Shown here: positions 7,790-16,451 of the stretch, piece after piece
Layout: each line of letters starts with the position of its first letter
Position numbering within the stretch: position 1 is the first letter of the stretch
NCBI RefSeq assembly: GCF_003634455.1
Contig: NZ_RBLC01000007.1
Location: forward strand, 1-64,000
From: Flavobacterium endophyticum
Lineage (GTDB): Bacteria; Bacteroidota; Bacteroidia; Flavobacteriales; Flavobacteriaceae
Length of the DNA stretch: 64,000 nt
Direction: 5' to 3'
The notes under the pieces: generated by a model
What the model saw: the letters and a program-made list of their open reading frames with translations, nothing else
Database searches by the model: none
What the model was told of the DNA's origin: nothing
Program-made: the position numbers and the translations under genes

Positions 7790-9091
7790 TTAGTCTTCAG
7801 AGTTATTGAGCACTTTTATCTGGCGTCCCATCAGCCATGTGACGGCAATAGAAAGGACGGCATATAGAATTACATAGAGGTAAAAGCTGTAAATCATTCC
7901 AGGCATTGGCGTTACCGCATCTTTGGTCCGCATGACGTTATGGATGATCCAAGGCTGTCTTCCCACTTCGGTGACAATCCATCCGGCTTCCAAGGCCAGA
8001 AATCCGACAGGAGCAAGACAGGCAAAATAGAGCCAATACTTTTTAGAATCCTGCCACTTTTTCTTTTTGAGGCTGATGAAATAAAGCAGTCCAGAAAACA
8101 TAAGCAATGTTCCTAATCCTACCATAATCTGGAAAGCATAGTGCGTGATGGCTACCGGAGGTCTGTCTTCTTTCGGGAAATCGTTCAAGCCTTTTACTTC
8201 GGCGTCAAAATCTCCAAAAGACAGGAAAGAAAGTGCTTTCGGAATTTCAATCTTATAACTTACGGTTTGGTTTTCTTCATCTACGATTCCTCCAATATAT
8301 AATGGCGCTCCTTTTTCAGTTTCATAATGAGCTTCAAGCGCGGCCAATTTTGCAGGCTGCCTTTGGGCAATATCTTTTGCAGACAAATCGCCGCTCAAAG
8401 GCTGAAGCAAGGCGGCAACTGCACCAAAGACGATAGCTATTTTAAAAGCTTCGCGGTGTAATTCTACATTTCTTTTTTTATAAATCTGCCACGCATGGAT
8501 TCCCGCAACAGCAAACGAAGTCGCCACAAAAGCAGCTAAAGCCATGTGCAGCGCCTGCGTAAACCAAGCAGGATTTAAGAAGGCTTTGAGCGGATCAATA
8601 TTCAGGAATTCACCGTTTATATAATCAAAACCAGAAGGTGCATTCATCCAACTATTGGCAGAAACTACCAAAATTCCCGAAGCCACGCCTGATAAGCCTA
8701 CGATAATTCCGGTGAGCAGATGAAATCTTTCGGGCAATTTGTTCCATCCGTAGAGATAAAATCCCAAGGCAAGCGCTTCTACGAAAAAGGCGGCGCCTTC
8801 GAGGGAAAAAGGCATTCCGATTATTGGTCCGGCGTGTTTCATAAACTCTGGCCAGAGCAGTCCCAATTCAAAAGATAAAGCTGTTCCAGAAACAGCACCA
8901 GTGACAAAGAAAATGGCGACGCCTTTTTGCCAAGATTTTGTAAGTTTTAGGAAGACTGGCTTTTTCGTCTTGAGCCATTTGTAGTGTGAAATTACCATAA
9001 AAAAAGGCATTACCATTCCAATACAAGCAAAGACGATGTGGAATATAAGGGTAAATGCCATCTGCATTCTTGCAGCATCTAAATTATCCAT
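7790..9091 (-). CDS. cydA: Cytochrome bd ubiquinol oxidase subunit I
   Basis: A 433-residue protein starting MDNLDAARMQMAFTLIFHIVF, whose His18 fits the haem b595 ligand. Other landmarks are GAVSGTALSFELGLLWPEF, the His in WFTQALHMALA, and GWIVTEVGRQPWIIHNVMRT near the quinol and haem site. The length matches short Q-loop CydA. The frame is open to 9211, but a TATCTTTG box at 9113-9120 and the family start favour 9091. Acts in the inner membrane with CydB (5 bases downstream) as a high-affinity oxygen reductase. Confidence 0.95.
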   Translation of the reverse strand: MDNLDAARMQMAFTLIFHIVFACIGMVMPFFMVISHYKWLKTKKPVFLKLTKSWQKGVAIFFVTGAVSGTALSFELGLLWPEFMKHAGPIIGMPFSLEGAAFFVEALALGFYLYGWNKLPERFHLLTGIIVGLSGVASGILVVSANSWMNAPSGFDYINGEFLNIDPLKAFLNPAWFTQALHMALAAFVATSFAVAGIHAWQIYKKRNVELHREAFKIAIVFGAVAALLQPLSGDLSAKDIAQRQPAKLAALEAHYETEKGAPLYIGGIVDEENQTVSYKIEIPKALSFLSFGDFDAEVKGLNDFPKEDRPPVAITHYAFQIMVGLGTLLMFSGLLYFISLKKKKWQDSKKYWLYFACLAPVGFLALEAGWIVTEVGRQPWIIHNVMRTKDAVTPMPGMIYSFYLYVILYAVLSIAVTWLMGRQIKVLNNSED

Positions 9092-9112
9092 GAGAGTTCG
9101 GATTTTGCCTAA

Positions 9113-9120
9113 CAAAGATA
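9113..9120 (-). promoter_or_regulatory. Putative -7 promoter box of cydAB
   Basis: The minus strand reads TATCTTTG, an exact TAnnTTTG match, 21 bases upstream of the cydA ATG. No clear TTG at the expected distance. It sits in the 313-base divergent gap 9092-9404, which otherwise holds only the promoter of the rightward aminotransferase gene and AT-rich DNA. Confidence 0.5.
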
Positions 9121-9357
9121 ACCTATAAAAAGCAAGAAACCCTGATTTTTGTAGGTTAATTTCGCTATAAATGAAGGTTTTGCGTGAAAAAATAAATACT
9201 TGTTTTAACAAAAAAGCTTCCTTTGAAATGAAATAGGAAAAAAAAAATACATAGTGCCGAAAAAATCTTAAATCAGCTTATTTTATGAAGGGATTTAGCA
9301 TTTTTTCAAACCTTAAAAATTACCTTTTTTTGAAGCGCTTAAATTTTTTTGACACAA

Positions 9358-9387
9358 TTTTGAAATCAGCAAAAAATAGTATCTTTG
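9358..9387 (+). promoter_or_regulatory. Promoter of the class V aminotransferase gene
   Basis: TTTTG at 9358-9362 and TATCTTTG at 9380-9387 are separated by 17 bases, fitting the Flavobacterium pattern TTG-N17-23-TAnnTTTG. The predicted transcript starts a few bases later, which supports the ATG at 9405 over an in-frame ATG at 9285. Confidence 0.6.
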
Positions 9388-9404
9388 GAACAAATAAAAA
9401 AGCA

Positions 9405-10895
9405 ATGACCACAACCGAAATATCCACCCAGCTTGAACAATATTTTCTGCAATTCCGAAACAATATCATAGGTATCGACCAAGAGTTTATTTCGCCTTTC
9501 GGGAAGAAGAAGATTATTTATACAGACTGGACGGCGAGTGGCCGCCTATATCGTCCGATAGAAGAGAAGCTGATGAATGAGTTTGGTCCGTTTGTGGCGA
9601 ATACGCATACTGAAACGACTGTTTCTGGAACGGCGATGACAATGGCATATCATCATGCACGAAACATTATCAAAAAGCATGTAAATGCCAATGAAGATGA
9701 CATATTGATTGCAGATGGTACAGGAATGACGGGCGTAATCAATAAATTCCAACGAATATTGGGATTGAAAATTCCAGAAAATCTTCGTGAATTCACAGCT
9801 ATTCCAGACGAAAAAAGACCGATAGTTTTTGTTTCACATATGGAGCACCATTCGAACCAGACTTCATGGCTGGAAACTATCGCAAAGGTTGAGGTGATTC
9901 CCGCTTGCGAAAAAGGATTGCTTTGCTTGGATAGCTTTAAAGCGCTTTTGGAAAAATATAAGAACCATACATTAAAGATTGCTTCGATTACTTCTTGCTC
10001 CAACGTGACGGGAATCAAAACGCCCTATTATGAAGTAGCAAAACTAATGCACCAAAACAATGGTGTCTGTTTTGTAGATTTTGCCTGTTCGGCGCCTTAT
10101 GTCGATATCAACATGCATCCTGAAGACAGCGAGGCATATTTGGACGCGATTTTCTTTTCGCCTCATAAATTTCTAGGCGGTCCTGGTACTTCGGGAATCT
10201 TGATTTTCAATAAAAAACTTTACAGAAATATGATTCCTGACAACCCTGGTGGGGGTACGGTTTCATGGACAAATCCTTGGGGAGAACATAAATATCTTGA
10301 CAATATCGAGGAACGTGAAGATGGCGGTACGCCAGGATTCCTTCAAGTCATAAAAACGGCTTTGGCCATCCAGCTCAAAGAAAAGATGGGTGTTGCCAAT
10401 ATTTTGAAAAGAGAGCATGAAATTATTGATTATATCTTTTCCGAATTAGGAGCTGTTTCCAATATAAATATTTTGGCAGATCAGCATAAAGATCGACTTG
10501 GAGTAATTTCTTTTTACATAGACGACCTGCATTTTAATCTTGGCGTTAAATTGCTGAATGATAAATTTGGAATACAAACACGAGGAGGCTGCAGCTGTGC
10601 AGGAACCTACGGACATTATCTGCTTCATGTGGATGAAGAAACATCGCATGACTTGACCAATTTGATTACAGCAGGAGATTTGATCAGAAAACCAGGGTGG
10701 ATTCGTATGTCGATTCATCCAACGACTACAAATGCTGAGATTCAGTTTGTATGCGAAAGCATCAAGGCAGTAGCAGCAAATCACCAAGAATGGGCAAAGG
10801 ACTATGAGTATCATAAAAACTCCAATGAATTCACGCATAGAAACGCGTCGAATCCAGAAAAGGATTTGGTAAAACAGTGGTTCGGGACTATTTAG
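9405..10895 (+). CDS. Class V aminotransferase-fold PLP enzyme (cysteine desulfurase-like)
   Basis: A 496-residue PLP enzyme. The Schiff-base lysine is Lys255 in FFSPHKFLGGPGTSG. Other motifs are YTDWTASGRLYRP, THTETTVSGTAMT, VSHMEHHSNQTSW and the cofactor-binding Asp in VCFVDFACSAPYV. The segment QTRGGCSCAGTYGHYLL has Cys residues where SufS-type desulfurases carry their active-site Cys, suggesting cysteine desulfurase or selenocysteine lyase-like activity. The large insertions and longer length set it apart from housekeeping SufS, and no suf or isc genes are nearby. Substrate unproven. It ends tail to tail with the acyltransferase gene, overlapping by 8 bases. The longer in-frame start at 9285 lies upstream of the promoter. 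Confidence 0.75.
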   Translation: MTTTEISTQLEQYFLQFRNNIIGIDQEFISPFGKKKIIYTDWTASGRLYRPIEEKLMNEFGPFVANTHTETTVSGTAMTMAYHHARNIIKKHVNANEDDILIADGTGMTGVINKFQRILGLKIPENLREFTAIPDEKRPIVFVSHMEHHSNQTSWLETIAKVEVIPACEKGLLCLDSFKALLEKYKNHTLKIASITSCSNVTGIKTPYYEVAKLMHQNNGVCFVDFACSAPYVDINMHPEDSEAYLDAIFFSPHKFLGGPGTSGILIFNKKLYRNMIPDNPGGGTVSWTNPWGEHKYLDNIEEREDGGTPGFLQVIKTALAIQLKEKMGVANILKREHEIIDYIFSELGAVSNINILADQHKDRLGVISFYIDDLHFNLGVKLLNDKFGIQTRGGCSCAGTYGHYLLHVDEETSHDLTNLITAGDLIRKPGWIRMSIHPTTTNAEIQFVCESIKAVAANHQEWAKDYEYHKNSNEFTHRNASNPEKDLVKQWFGTI

Positions 10896-11781
10896 TAGGA
10901 TGTAGCTGGCTCTGGCCTCGGAATTTCCAACGCTTGTGCGTCCATAAATAATATTCTGGCGCTTCAAGTATTTGCTGTTCAACCAAACGAAGAAACATAT
11001 CTGATATTTGGTAATTCGGAACTTCTTTCGGATTGTCAACCATTTCTACAAACGTGGCTTGATAATAGCCGCGTTTTATTTTTGCTCCTTTGACGAAAAT
11101 CACGTTAAGATCCATTCTTTTGGCAATCATTTCCGCTCCGGTGTGCATCGGGACATTGACACCGAAAAATTCTCCCCAATGAAAAGCTTTGGAAGCTTTT
11201 GGAGATTGATCGCTAGCAAAGCCATAGACACCTTTTATATCATTCTTTTGGTTTTCATGGATAACATTGATGGTTTCTTTTGTATCGATAAGATGCGCTT
11301 GGAATCTTGCACGTATATCTCTTACCAACTTGTCAAAGTATTTATTGCGTATTCTTTTGTAGATAGCATATCCTTTGAAATTGATTTTCCTGTTCATTGA
11401 AATCAGCCATTCATAACTCGAATAGTGGGCACAAAACAATGCAATGCTTTTTCCTCTTTTTTCCATATCCAGATAAACTTCAAGATTGGTAAATGTGAAG
11501 CGTTTCTCAATTTCTGAATCAGAAATCGTCATGGTTTTTATCATTTCAAAAAAACTGTCGCAGAAATGATGGTAGAATTTCTTTTCGATGACATGTCTTT
11601 CTTGTTTTGAAAGATGAGGCAGGGCGATTTCAAGATTTTCCCGTACTGTTTTTTTTCTGTAGCCGATAATGTAATACACCAATACATAAACGCAGTCAGA
11701 AAAGAAATAAAGCACCCTAAACGGCAATATAGAAATCAGCCACAAGAAAGGATAGAGGAAAATAAAAAGTAGTAATTGCAT
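10888..11781 (-). CDS. Lipid A biosynthesis acyltransferase (LpxL/HtrB family)
   Basis: A 297-residue protein with an N-terminal membrane anchor (about residues 3-40) and the acyltransferase HX4E motif at His119-Glu124 (CAHYSSYEW). Later blocks YGFASDQSPKASKAFHW, EFFGVNVPMHTGAEMIAKR and the C-terminal APEYYLWTHKRWKFR match the late acyltransferases that add a secondary acyl chain to lipid A. Acts at the inner face of the cytoplasmic membrane. Single gene with a TATATTTG box upstream. Some Bacteroidota homologues may acylate other lipids. Confidence 0.85.
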   Translation of the reverse strand: MQLLLFIFLYPFLWLISILPFRVLYFFSDCVYVLVYYIIGYRKKTVRENLEIALPHLSKQERHVIEKKFYHHFCDSFFEMIKTMTISDSEIEKRFTFTNLEVYLDMEKRGKSIALFCAHYSSYEWLISMNRKINFKGYAIYKRIRNKYFDKLVRDIRARFQAHLIDTKETINVIHENQKNDIKGVYGFASDQSPKASKAFHWGEFFGVNVPMHTGAEMIAKRMDLNVIFVKGAKIKRGYYQATFVEMVDNPKEVPNYQISDMFLRLVEQQILEAPEYYLWTHKRWKFRGQSQLHPTK

Positions 11782-11798
11782 TCTTGGAATATTTTATG

Positions 11799-11806
11799 CA
11801 AATATA
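11799..11806 (-). promoter_or_regulatory. Putative -7 box of the acyltransferase gene
   Basis: The minus strand reads TATATTTG 17 bases upstream of the ATG at 11781, matching TAnnTTTG. The -33 region is not recognisable. Confidence 0.4.
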
Positions 11807-11886
11807 AGGCGAAAGCTGTTAAATAGTATAGTGCTTTTACAATTGATACAGAAAGGGTTTGTATTTTTACGGTCAAATTACCATTT

Positions 11887-12510
11887 ATGAATATTTTTCT
11901 TATTGTTATTATCGCTCTCAATCTGATAATAAGTTTCAAAGGATTCAACGATCTGTCTTTTTTTAGAAAATACGAATTTCATGTCGGCAGTATCCGAGCC
12001 GGCGAACAAGTTCGTATGTTTTCATCAGGATTTCTCCATGTTGATATCGCGCATTTAGCGTTTAATATGTTGACGCTTTATCTTTTTGCGCCTTACGTAA
12101 TTTCAGGACTAGGGTCATTTACCTTTTTGATGGTGTATGCCGGAAGTTTGATTTTGGGCAATCTGCTGACGATGGCTTTACATAAGAATGATTATAGCTA
12201 CAGAGCGGTTGGTGCTTCGGGCGCGGTCATCGGAGTGGTGTATGCCGCGATTTTAGTACAGCCTGCCTTAGAAATATATTTTATGCCAGGCTATATTTTT
12301 GGTATCATCTATCTTTTATATTCGATTTACGGCATGAAATCCAAAAGTGATAATATTGGACATACGGCGCATTTTGGAGGCGCTGTGGGAGGTTATTTGA
12401 TTACATTGTCACGCGTGCCTGAAATGATTACCGAAAACACTCAGACCGTAATAATACTGGCACTTCCGATTATCATCTTGTTTGTCATGGCAAAGATGGG
12501 AAAGATATAA
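11887..12510 (+). CDS. Rhomboid-family intramembrane serine protease
   Basis: A 207-residue six-helix membrane protein. The catalytic dyad is visible: Ser111 in AVGASGAVIG and His162 in IGHTAHFGGAVGGY. The oxyanion-site helix has HLAFNML with His56 and Asn60. Rhomboids cut helices of membrane protein substrates inside the bilayer; the substrate here is unknown. It is a basic bacterial form with no extra N-terminal domain. Divergent from the acyltransferase, followed by a 192-base gap with no recognisable feature. Confidence 0.9.
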   Translation: MNIFLIVIIALNLIISFKGFNDLSFFRKYEFHVGSIRAGEQVRMFSSGFLHVDIAHLAFNMLTLYLFAPYVISGLGSFTFLMVYAGSLILGNLLTMALHKNDYSYRAVGASGAVIGVVYAAILVQPALEIYFMPGYIFGIIYLLYSIYGMKSKSDNIGHTAHFGGAVGGYLITLSRVPEMITENTQTVIILALPIIILFVMAKMGKI

Positions 12511-12702
12511 TTTTTTCAATCAGATTCATCAAGAGGCAAGTTTTTTATAAGTCACTTAGCATTACGATTTTATACGTTGGCTATTTGTTTTAAAAGATGT
12601 ATTTTTAAGGTAAGTTTCTAAGGAGGGGCTAAAAATTTTGTAAGATATTTTGACATTGGCACGCAATTTGAAAATACACAACAAAAATAAATACAAAACA
12701 CT

Positions 12703-13389
12703 ATGAAAAAAACAATTTTGATCTTGATGACTGTTTTTACAGCCGCTGCACAAGCACAAGAATTTAAGCAAGTTCCGCAAATCACCGTTTCTGGAGAAGG
12801 GAAAATCAAAGTAACGCCAGATTATGCTATCATCTCTATTGGTGTAGAAAACACAGGTGCAGATGCGGCAGAAGTCAAAAAGAAAAATGATGCAACTGTT
12901 GATGCGGTAATCAAGTATCTGAAAGGGTTCAAGCTTCCAGCTTCGGATTACCAAACAAAACAAGTGTATCTGCACAAAAACTACGATTACACCAAAAAGA
13001 AATACAGCTATGTGGCTTCACAGCAGATTTCTATTACGCTAAAAGATTTGTCAAAATACGATACTATGATGATGGGATTGGTTGACACAGGAATCAATAA
13101 CATCCAAGGCGTGGAGTTCAAGTCTACAAAAGTAGCGCAATTCGAATCAGACGCCAGAAAAGCGGCTGTAGCAGATGCTAAAACAAAAGCATTAGACTAC
13201 GCATCAGCTTTAAGCCAAAAAGTAGGAAAGGCTATCATGGTTTCTGATAATTCTCAGACTCACTATCCAGTTCCGATGATGTATGCAATGAAAGCAGGTG
13301 TTGCTGAGGATGCTATGCCGAGAGAAACTTTGGCAATAGGAGAGATTGAAATTACGGCTAACGTAACAATAAGCTTTTCTTTAGAATAA
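12703..13389 (+). CDS. Secreted SIMPL-domain (DUF541) protein
   Basis: A 228-residue protein with a signal peptide (residues 1-19, MKKTILILMTVFTAAAQAQ). The mature part is a single SIMPL/DUF541 domain, opening with PQITVSGEGKIKVTPDYA and continuing to AVADAKTKALDYASAL and GEIEITANVTISF. Bacterial members are periplasmic or outer-membrane proteins that form large oligomers and have been linked to oxidative stress; the precise role is not known. Stand-alone gene closed by a strong terminator. Confidence 0.85.
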   Translation: MKKTILILMTVFTAAAQAQEFKQVPQITVSGEGKIKVTPDYAIISIGVENTGADAAEVKKKNDATVDAVIKYLKGFKLPASDYQTKQVYLHKNYDYTKKKYSYVASQQISITLKDLSKYDTMMMGLVDTGINNIQGVEFKSTKVAQFESDARKAAVADAKTKALDYASALSQKVGKAIMVSDNSQTHYPVPMMYAMKAGVAEDAMPRETLAIGEIEITANVTISFSLE

Positions 13390-13408
13390 GAAGTTTTATA
13401 GAATTGAT

Positions 13409-13440
13409 AAAAAGCCTGAGAAAAACTCTCAGGCTTTTTT
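13409..13440 (+). terminator. Rho-independent terminator after the SIMPL-domain gene
   Basis: A 12-bp stem (13409-13420 with 13428-13439, core GCCTGAG/CTCAGGC) followed by a T run, starting 19 bases after the stop codon. Confidence 0.85.
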
Positions 13441-13506
13441 ATGGAATAACTTTATTGACGGATTTAGATTTGGGCCAAAATTTCTAACTGGATAGAATAT
13501 AAAAGA

Positions 13507-13535
13507 AAAACCCTGTAAAAAAATTACAGGGTTTT
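13507..13535 (-). terminator. Terminator downstream of tRNA-Tyr
   Basis: A 12-bp stem (13507-13518 with 13524-13535, core CCCTGTAA/TTACAGGG) ending in T residues on the minus strand, 10 bases beyond the tRNA 3' end. Confidence 0.75.
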
Positions 13536-13545
13536 CTTCATTTTG

Positions 13546-13626
13546 TGGGGAGAGCAGGATTCGAACCTGCGAAGTTTTCACAGCAGATTTACAGTCTGCC
13601 CTCGTTGGCCGCTTGAGTATCTCCCC
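13546..13626 (-). tRNA. tRNA-Tyr (anticodon GTA)
   Basis: The minus strand folds as an 81-base tRNA. The acceptor stem is GGGGAGA/TCTCCCC with discriminator A, the anticodon GTA is at 13592-13590 inside GCAGACTGTAAATCTGC, there is a long class II variable arm as expected for bacterial tRNA-Tyr, and the T arm GCAGGTTCGAATCCTGC is intact. CCA is not encoded. A promoter lies upstream and a terminator downstream, so it is a single-gene unit. Confidence 0.97.
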
Positions 13627-13651
13627 GTGGCCTTTTTGCTTGTTGCGGTTG

Positions 13652-13681
13652 CAAATATAGGACTGTTTTTAATTTATGCAA
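13652..13681 (-). promoter_or_regulatory. Promoter of tRNA-Tyr
   Basis: On the minus strand a TTG (13681-13679) is followed after 19 bases by TATATTTG (13659-13652), a full match to the Bacteroidota TTG-N-TAnnTTTG promoter, 26 bases before the tRNA 5' end. Confidence 0.7.
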
Positions 13682-13739
13682 GCCTTTTTTTAATATATTT
13701 CACAACAAAATTTTAATGTATTGGTAATGAATAAAATAA

Positions 13740-13766
13740 AAAAAATCTCCACAAGGGAGATTTTTT
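13740..13766 (-). terminator. Terminator of the TlpA-like gene
   Basis: An 11-bp stem (13740-13750 with 13756-13766, core TCTCC/GGAGA) with loop ACAAG and a T-rich 3' side on the minus strand, 22 bases after the stop at 13789. Confidence 0.7.
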
Positions 13767-13788
13767 ATAATGTTATTCTGAAAAGGAA

Positions 13789-14937
13789 TTAAGCTCCTAA
13801 AAGCTCTTTTACTTTCGCTTTCAATTCATCGCCACGAAGGTCTTTTGCGACAATTTTTCCTGAAGCATCAAGGATAAATGTAGCTGGAATTGAAGTAATA
13901 TTGTATTTTTTAGCAATTGGATCTTGCCAGAATTTCAAATTAGAAACATGTGTCCATGTTAGTTTATCAGCTTCGATAGCTTTTTTCCAGCTTTCTGCTT
14001 CGCCTTCTCTGTCTAAAGAAACACCAACGATGTTTAATCCTTTATCGTGGAATTCATTGTACAAAGCCACAACATTTGGATTTTCTTGACGGCAAGGTCC
14101 GCACCATGAAGCCCAAAAATCGATAATCGTCACTTTTCCTAAAGATTCTTTTAAAGAAACCGTTTTTCCGTCTGGAGTTTTTGCTGAAAAATCAGGCGCT
14201 TTTTTACCAACCTGAACAGCCTCGCGATTGTCTAGTTTTTCTTTGATCGCTTTACCGGGTTTCGTGTTTTTTAATTCAGAAGTTAATCCGTCGTATATTT
14301 TCTTGATTTTTGCAAAATCAGGTTCTGGCATGTTGAATAAGCTTTGCGTAATCAAGACGCTGATGAAAGATTTTGGGTTGCCTTCTGCATATGTGTAGTA
14401 CTTTTGTGTAAGAGGCTCCTGAATCTTAGCATATTCTTTCATTAGCTGGTTGATAACTACTGTATCTTTAGTTTGTTGGGCAGCAGTCATTTTTTGCATG
14501 TTTGCTTCTTGGAAAGCCATCGCTTTCTTTTGAAGGTCTTTTTGGATTACTTGCATGTCAGTCTTGAACTTGGTCAATTCCTCATTGTTATAGGTTCCAG
14601 TAACTTTTGATTTTGCAATCGTATCTTTATCTACAGCAACATTAATTTCTCCGTTTTCAAGGACGAAATCAATCTGTCCTGGTTTGGTTTCAAATTTCAA
14701 AATATGGATAGCAGGTTCAGTTGCCGTACCTTTGATCTCGAATTTACCATTCTCGATTTTTACGGTATCCACAGAAACCATTTTACCCATTGTTTCATCA
14801 TCTTGTTTCTGAAGGATTACAGTTTTTCCATTTTCGATACCCGTTACCGTACCTGTAATGATATATTCGTTTTCACCTGTTTTCTTACAGGAAACCATTA
14901 AAGCCGTAACAGAAAGCAATAAAAGGATTTTTTTCAT
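13789..14937 (-). CDS. TlpA-like thioredoxin lipoprotein with DUF4369 domain
   Basis: A 382-residue lipoprotein: MKKILLLLSVTALMVSC ends in a lipobox Cys. About residues 20-125 form the DUF4369 beta domain (ITGTVTGIENGKTVILQKQ). A helical linker follows (130-235), then a TlpA/AhpC-type thioredoxin domain with active site WCGPC in IIDFWASWCGPCRQENP and the cis-Pro in YNITSIPATFILD. Such proteins are periplasm-facing thiol-disulfide reductases, used for example in cytochrome maturation or protein disulfide handling. An in-frame ATG lies four codons upstream at 14949. Single gene, with a TACTTTTG box at 14966-14973 and a terminator. Confidence 0.88.
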   Translation of the reverse strand: MKKILLLLSVTALMVSCKKTGENEYIITGTVTGIENGKTVILQKQDDETMGKMVSVDTVKIENGKFEIKGTATEPAIHILKFETKPGQIDFVLENGEINVAVDKDTIAKSKVTGTYNNEELTKFKTDMQVIQKDLQKKAMAFQEANMQKMTAAQQTKDTVVINQLMKEYAKIQEPLTQKYYTYAEGNPKSFISVLITQSLFNMPEPDFAKIKKIYDGLTSELKNTKPGKAIKEKLDNREAVQVGKKAPDFSAKTPDGKTVSLKESLGKVTIIDFWASWCGPCRQENPNVVALYNEFHDKGLNIVGVSLDREGEAESWKKAIEADKLTWTHVSNLKFWQDPIAKKYNITSIPATFILDASGKIVAKDLRGDELKAKVKELLGA

Positions 14938-14965
14938 TTGTAGTTTCATTTTTGATTTTAGTTAG

Positions 14966-14973
14966 CAAAAGTA
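14966..14973 (-). promoter_or_regulatory. Putative -7 box of the TlpA-like gene
   Basis: The minus strand reads TACTTTTG (TAnnTTTG), 28 bases upstream of the preferred ATG at 14937. Confidence 0.4.
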
Positions 14974-15018
14974 TTTAAAATTATAATCTCACGATGGAAA
15001 TCGCTCTAAATTTAAGAA

Positions 15019-16431
15019 TTATTTATTTGTTGTAGGACAGACAAATGTGCTGAGTTTGATTCCTGTTTTTCGAATACCAGCCATACCTTTCTCAACATTT
15101 ACCATATTGTGATAGCCTCGCGCTTTTAAAATGGAAGCCATGATAACAGAACGGTATCCGCCTGCGCAGTGCAAATAAAATTCCTCTTCTTTAGGAACTT
15201 CTGATAATTGTTCATTGACAAAGTCCAAAGGAATATTTACAGCGCTTTCTACATGTTCGGCACTAAACTCTCCTGGTTTTCTAGCATCTACGATAATGCT
15301 TTTCTCGGTCATTTGAGATTCAAACTGCTCTGGAGAAATTGATTCAATGCTGTCGGTTTCAAATCCAGCTTCTTTCCATGCCAGTATGCCGCCATTTAAA
15401 TAGCCCAGAGAATTGTCAAAACCGACTCTAGAGAGTCTAGTAATTGTTTCTTCTTCTCTTCCTTCTGGCACGACCAAAAGCAGAGGCTGTTTGACATCGC
15501 GAATCAAAGCTCCAACCCAAGGGGCAAAATTTCCTTGGATACCGATAAAGATAGCGCCCGGAATGTGGCTTTTTACAAAATCGTCTTCATGGCGGACATC
15601 CAAAATCAAAGCTTCAGATTGATTGGCTGCTGCTTCAAATTCTCTTGGTGTCAAAGGCTTGAAAGACTTTTCTATGATACTGTCGAGACTTTCGTAGCCT
15701 TGGATATTCATCATTACATTTTGCGGAAAATAGGCAGGAGGAGCTCCAAGCCCGTCTAGCAATTCTGCTGTAAACTCTTCTCGCGTCATGTCGGCTCTCA
15801 ATGCATAATTTGTTTTCTTTTGATTGCCTAAAGTATCTGTCGTTTCTTTGCTCATGTTTTTTCCGCAGGCGCTTCCAGCGCCATGGCTCGGATATACGAT
15901 TAATTCGTCTGGCAGTGTCATGATTTTGTTTCTGAGAGAATCGAATAGATAAGAAGCCAACTTTTCTTGCGTCAAGTCGTTTGACATTTTTTGTGCTAAA
16001 TCCGGACGTCCGACATCTCCGATGAATAAAGTATCACCGGTTATGATTCCGTGCTGTTTCCCGTTTTCATCTGTAAGAAGATAGCAGGTGCTTTCGAGCG
16101 TATGTCCTGGAGTGTGGATTGCTTTTATCGTATACTTCCCGACTTTGAATTCTTGCCCATCTTCAGCAATAATAGCCTCAAAATTAGGTTTTGCAGTCGG
16201 ACCGTATACAATTTTTCCTCCCGATTTTTTCGCAAGATCTAAATGTCCCGAAACAAAGTCAGCATGAAAATGCGTTTCAAAAACATATTTTATTTTCGCA
16301 TTGTCCTTAGTTGTTCTGTCGATATAAGGTTGTATTTCGCGCAAAGGATCAAAAATTGCTGCTTCGCCATTGCTTTCCAGATAGTAGGCTGCTTGGGCAA
16401 TACAGCCGGTATAAATTTGTTCTAGTTTCAT
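15019..16431 (-). CDS. Persulfide dioxygenase-like MBL hydrolase with two rhodanese domains
   Basis: A 470-residue cytoplasmic protein. Residues 1-250 are a metallo-beta-lactamase domain with ETHFHADFVSGH, HTPGHTLEST, GDTLFIGDVGRPDL and YPSHGAGSACGK, the pattern of ETHE1/Blh-type persulfide dioxygenases that oxidise glutathione persulfide to sulfite. Two rhodanese domains follow. The first (about 265-365, LILDVRHEDDFVKSHIPGA) has VVPEGR where the active Cys should be, so it looks inactive. The second (about 370-460) has Cys in YLHCAGGYRS. The gene follows the TauE gene by 20 bases, fitting sulfur oxidation coupled to sulfite export. Confidence 0.85.
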   Translation of the reverse strand: MKLEQIYTGCIAQAAYYLESNGEAAIFDPLREIQPYIDRTTKDNAKIKYVFETHFHADFVSGHLDLAKKSGGKIVYGPTAKPNFEAIIAEDGQEFKVGKYTIKAIHTPGHTLESTCYLLTDENGKQHGIITGDTLFIGDVGRPDLAQKMSNDLTQEKLASYLFDSLRNKIMTLPDELIVYPSHGAGSACGKNMSKETTDTLGNQKKTNYALRADMTREEFTAELLDGLGAPPAYFPQNVMMNIQGYESLDSIIEKSFKPLTPREFEAAANQSEALILDVRHEDDFVKSHIPGAIFIGIQGNFAPWVGALIRDVKQPLLLVVPEGREEETITRLSRVGFDNSLGYLNGGILAWKEAGFETDSIESISPEQFESQMTEKSIIVDARKPGEFSAEHVESAVNIPLDFVNEQLSEVPKEEEFYLHCAGGYRSVIMASILKARGYHNMVNVEKGMAGIRKTGIKLSTFVCPTTNK

Positions 16432-16451
16432 AATTTTTTATGTTTGAAAAT

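Noticed and set aside
9285..9404. N-terminal extension of the aminotransferase
   Set aside because: The extension is Lys/Phe-rich, is not part of the family, and contains the promoter at 9358-9387.
10446..11039. Leftward 197-residue frame across the aminotransferase end
   Set aside because: It is antisense to a well-supported PLP enzyme and has Cys- and Tyr-rich sequence without family features.
12562..12975. Leftward 137-residue frame opposite the SIMPL gene start
   Set aside because: It is antisense to the signal peptide region of a recognised protein, with no start signals of its own.
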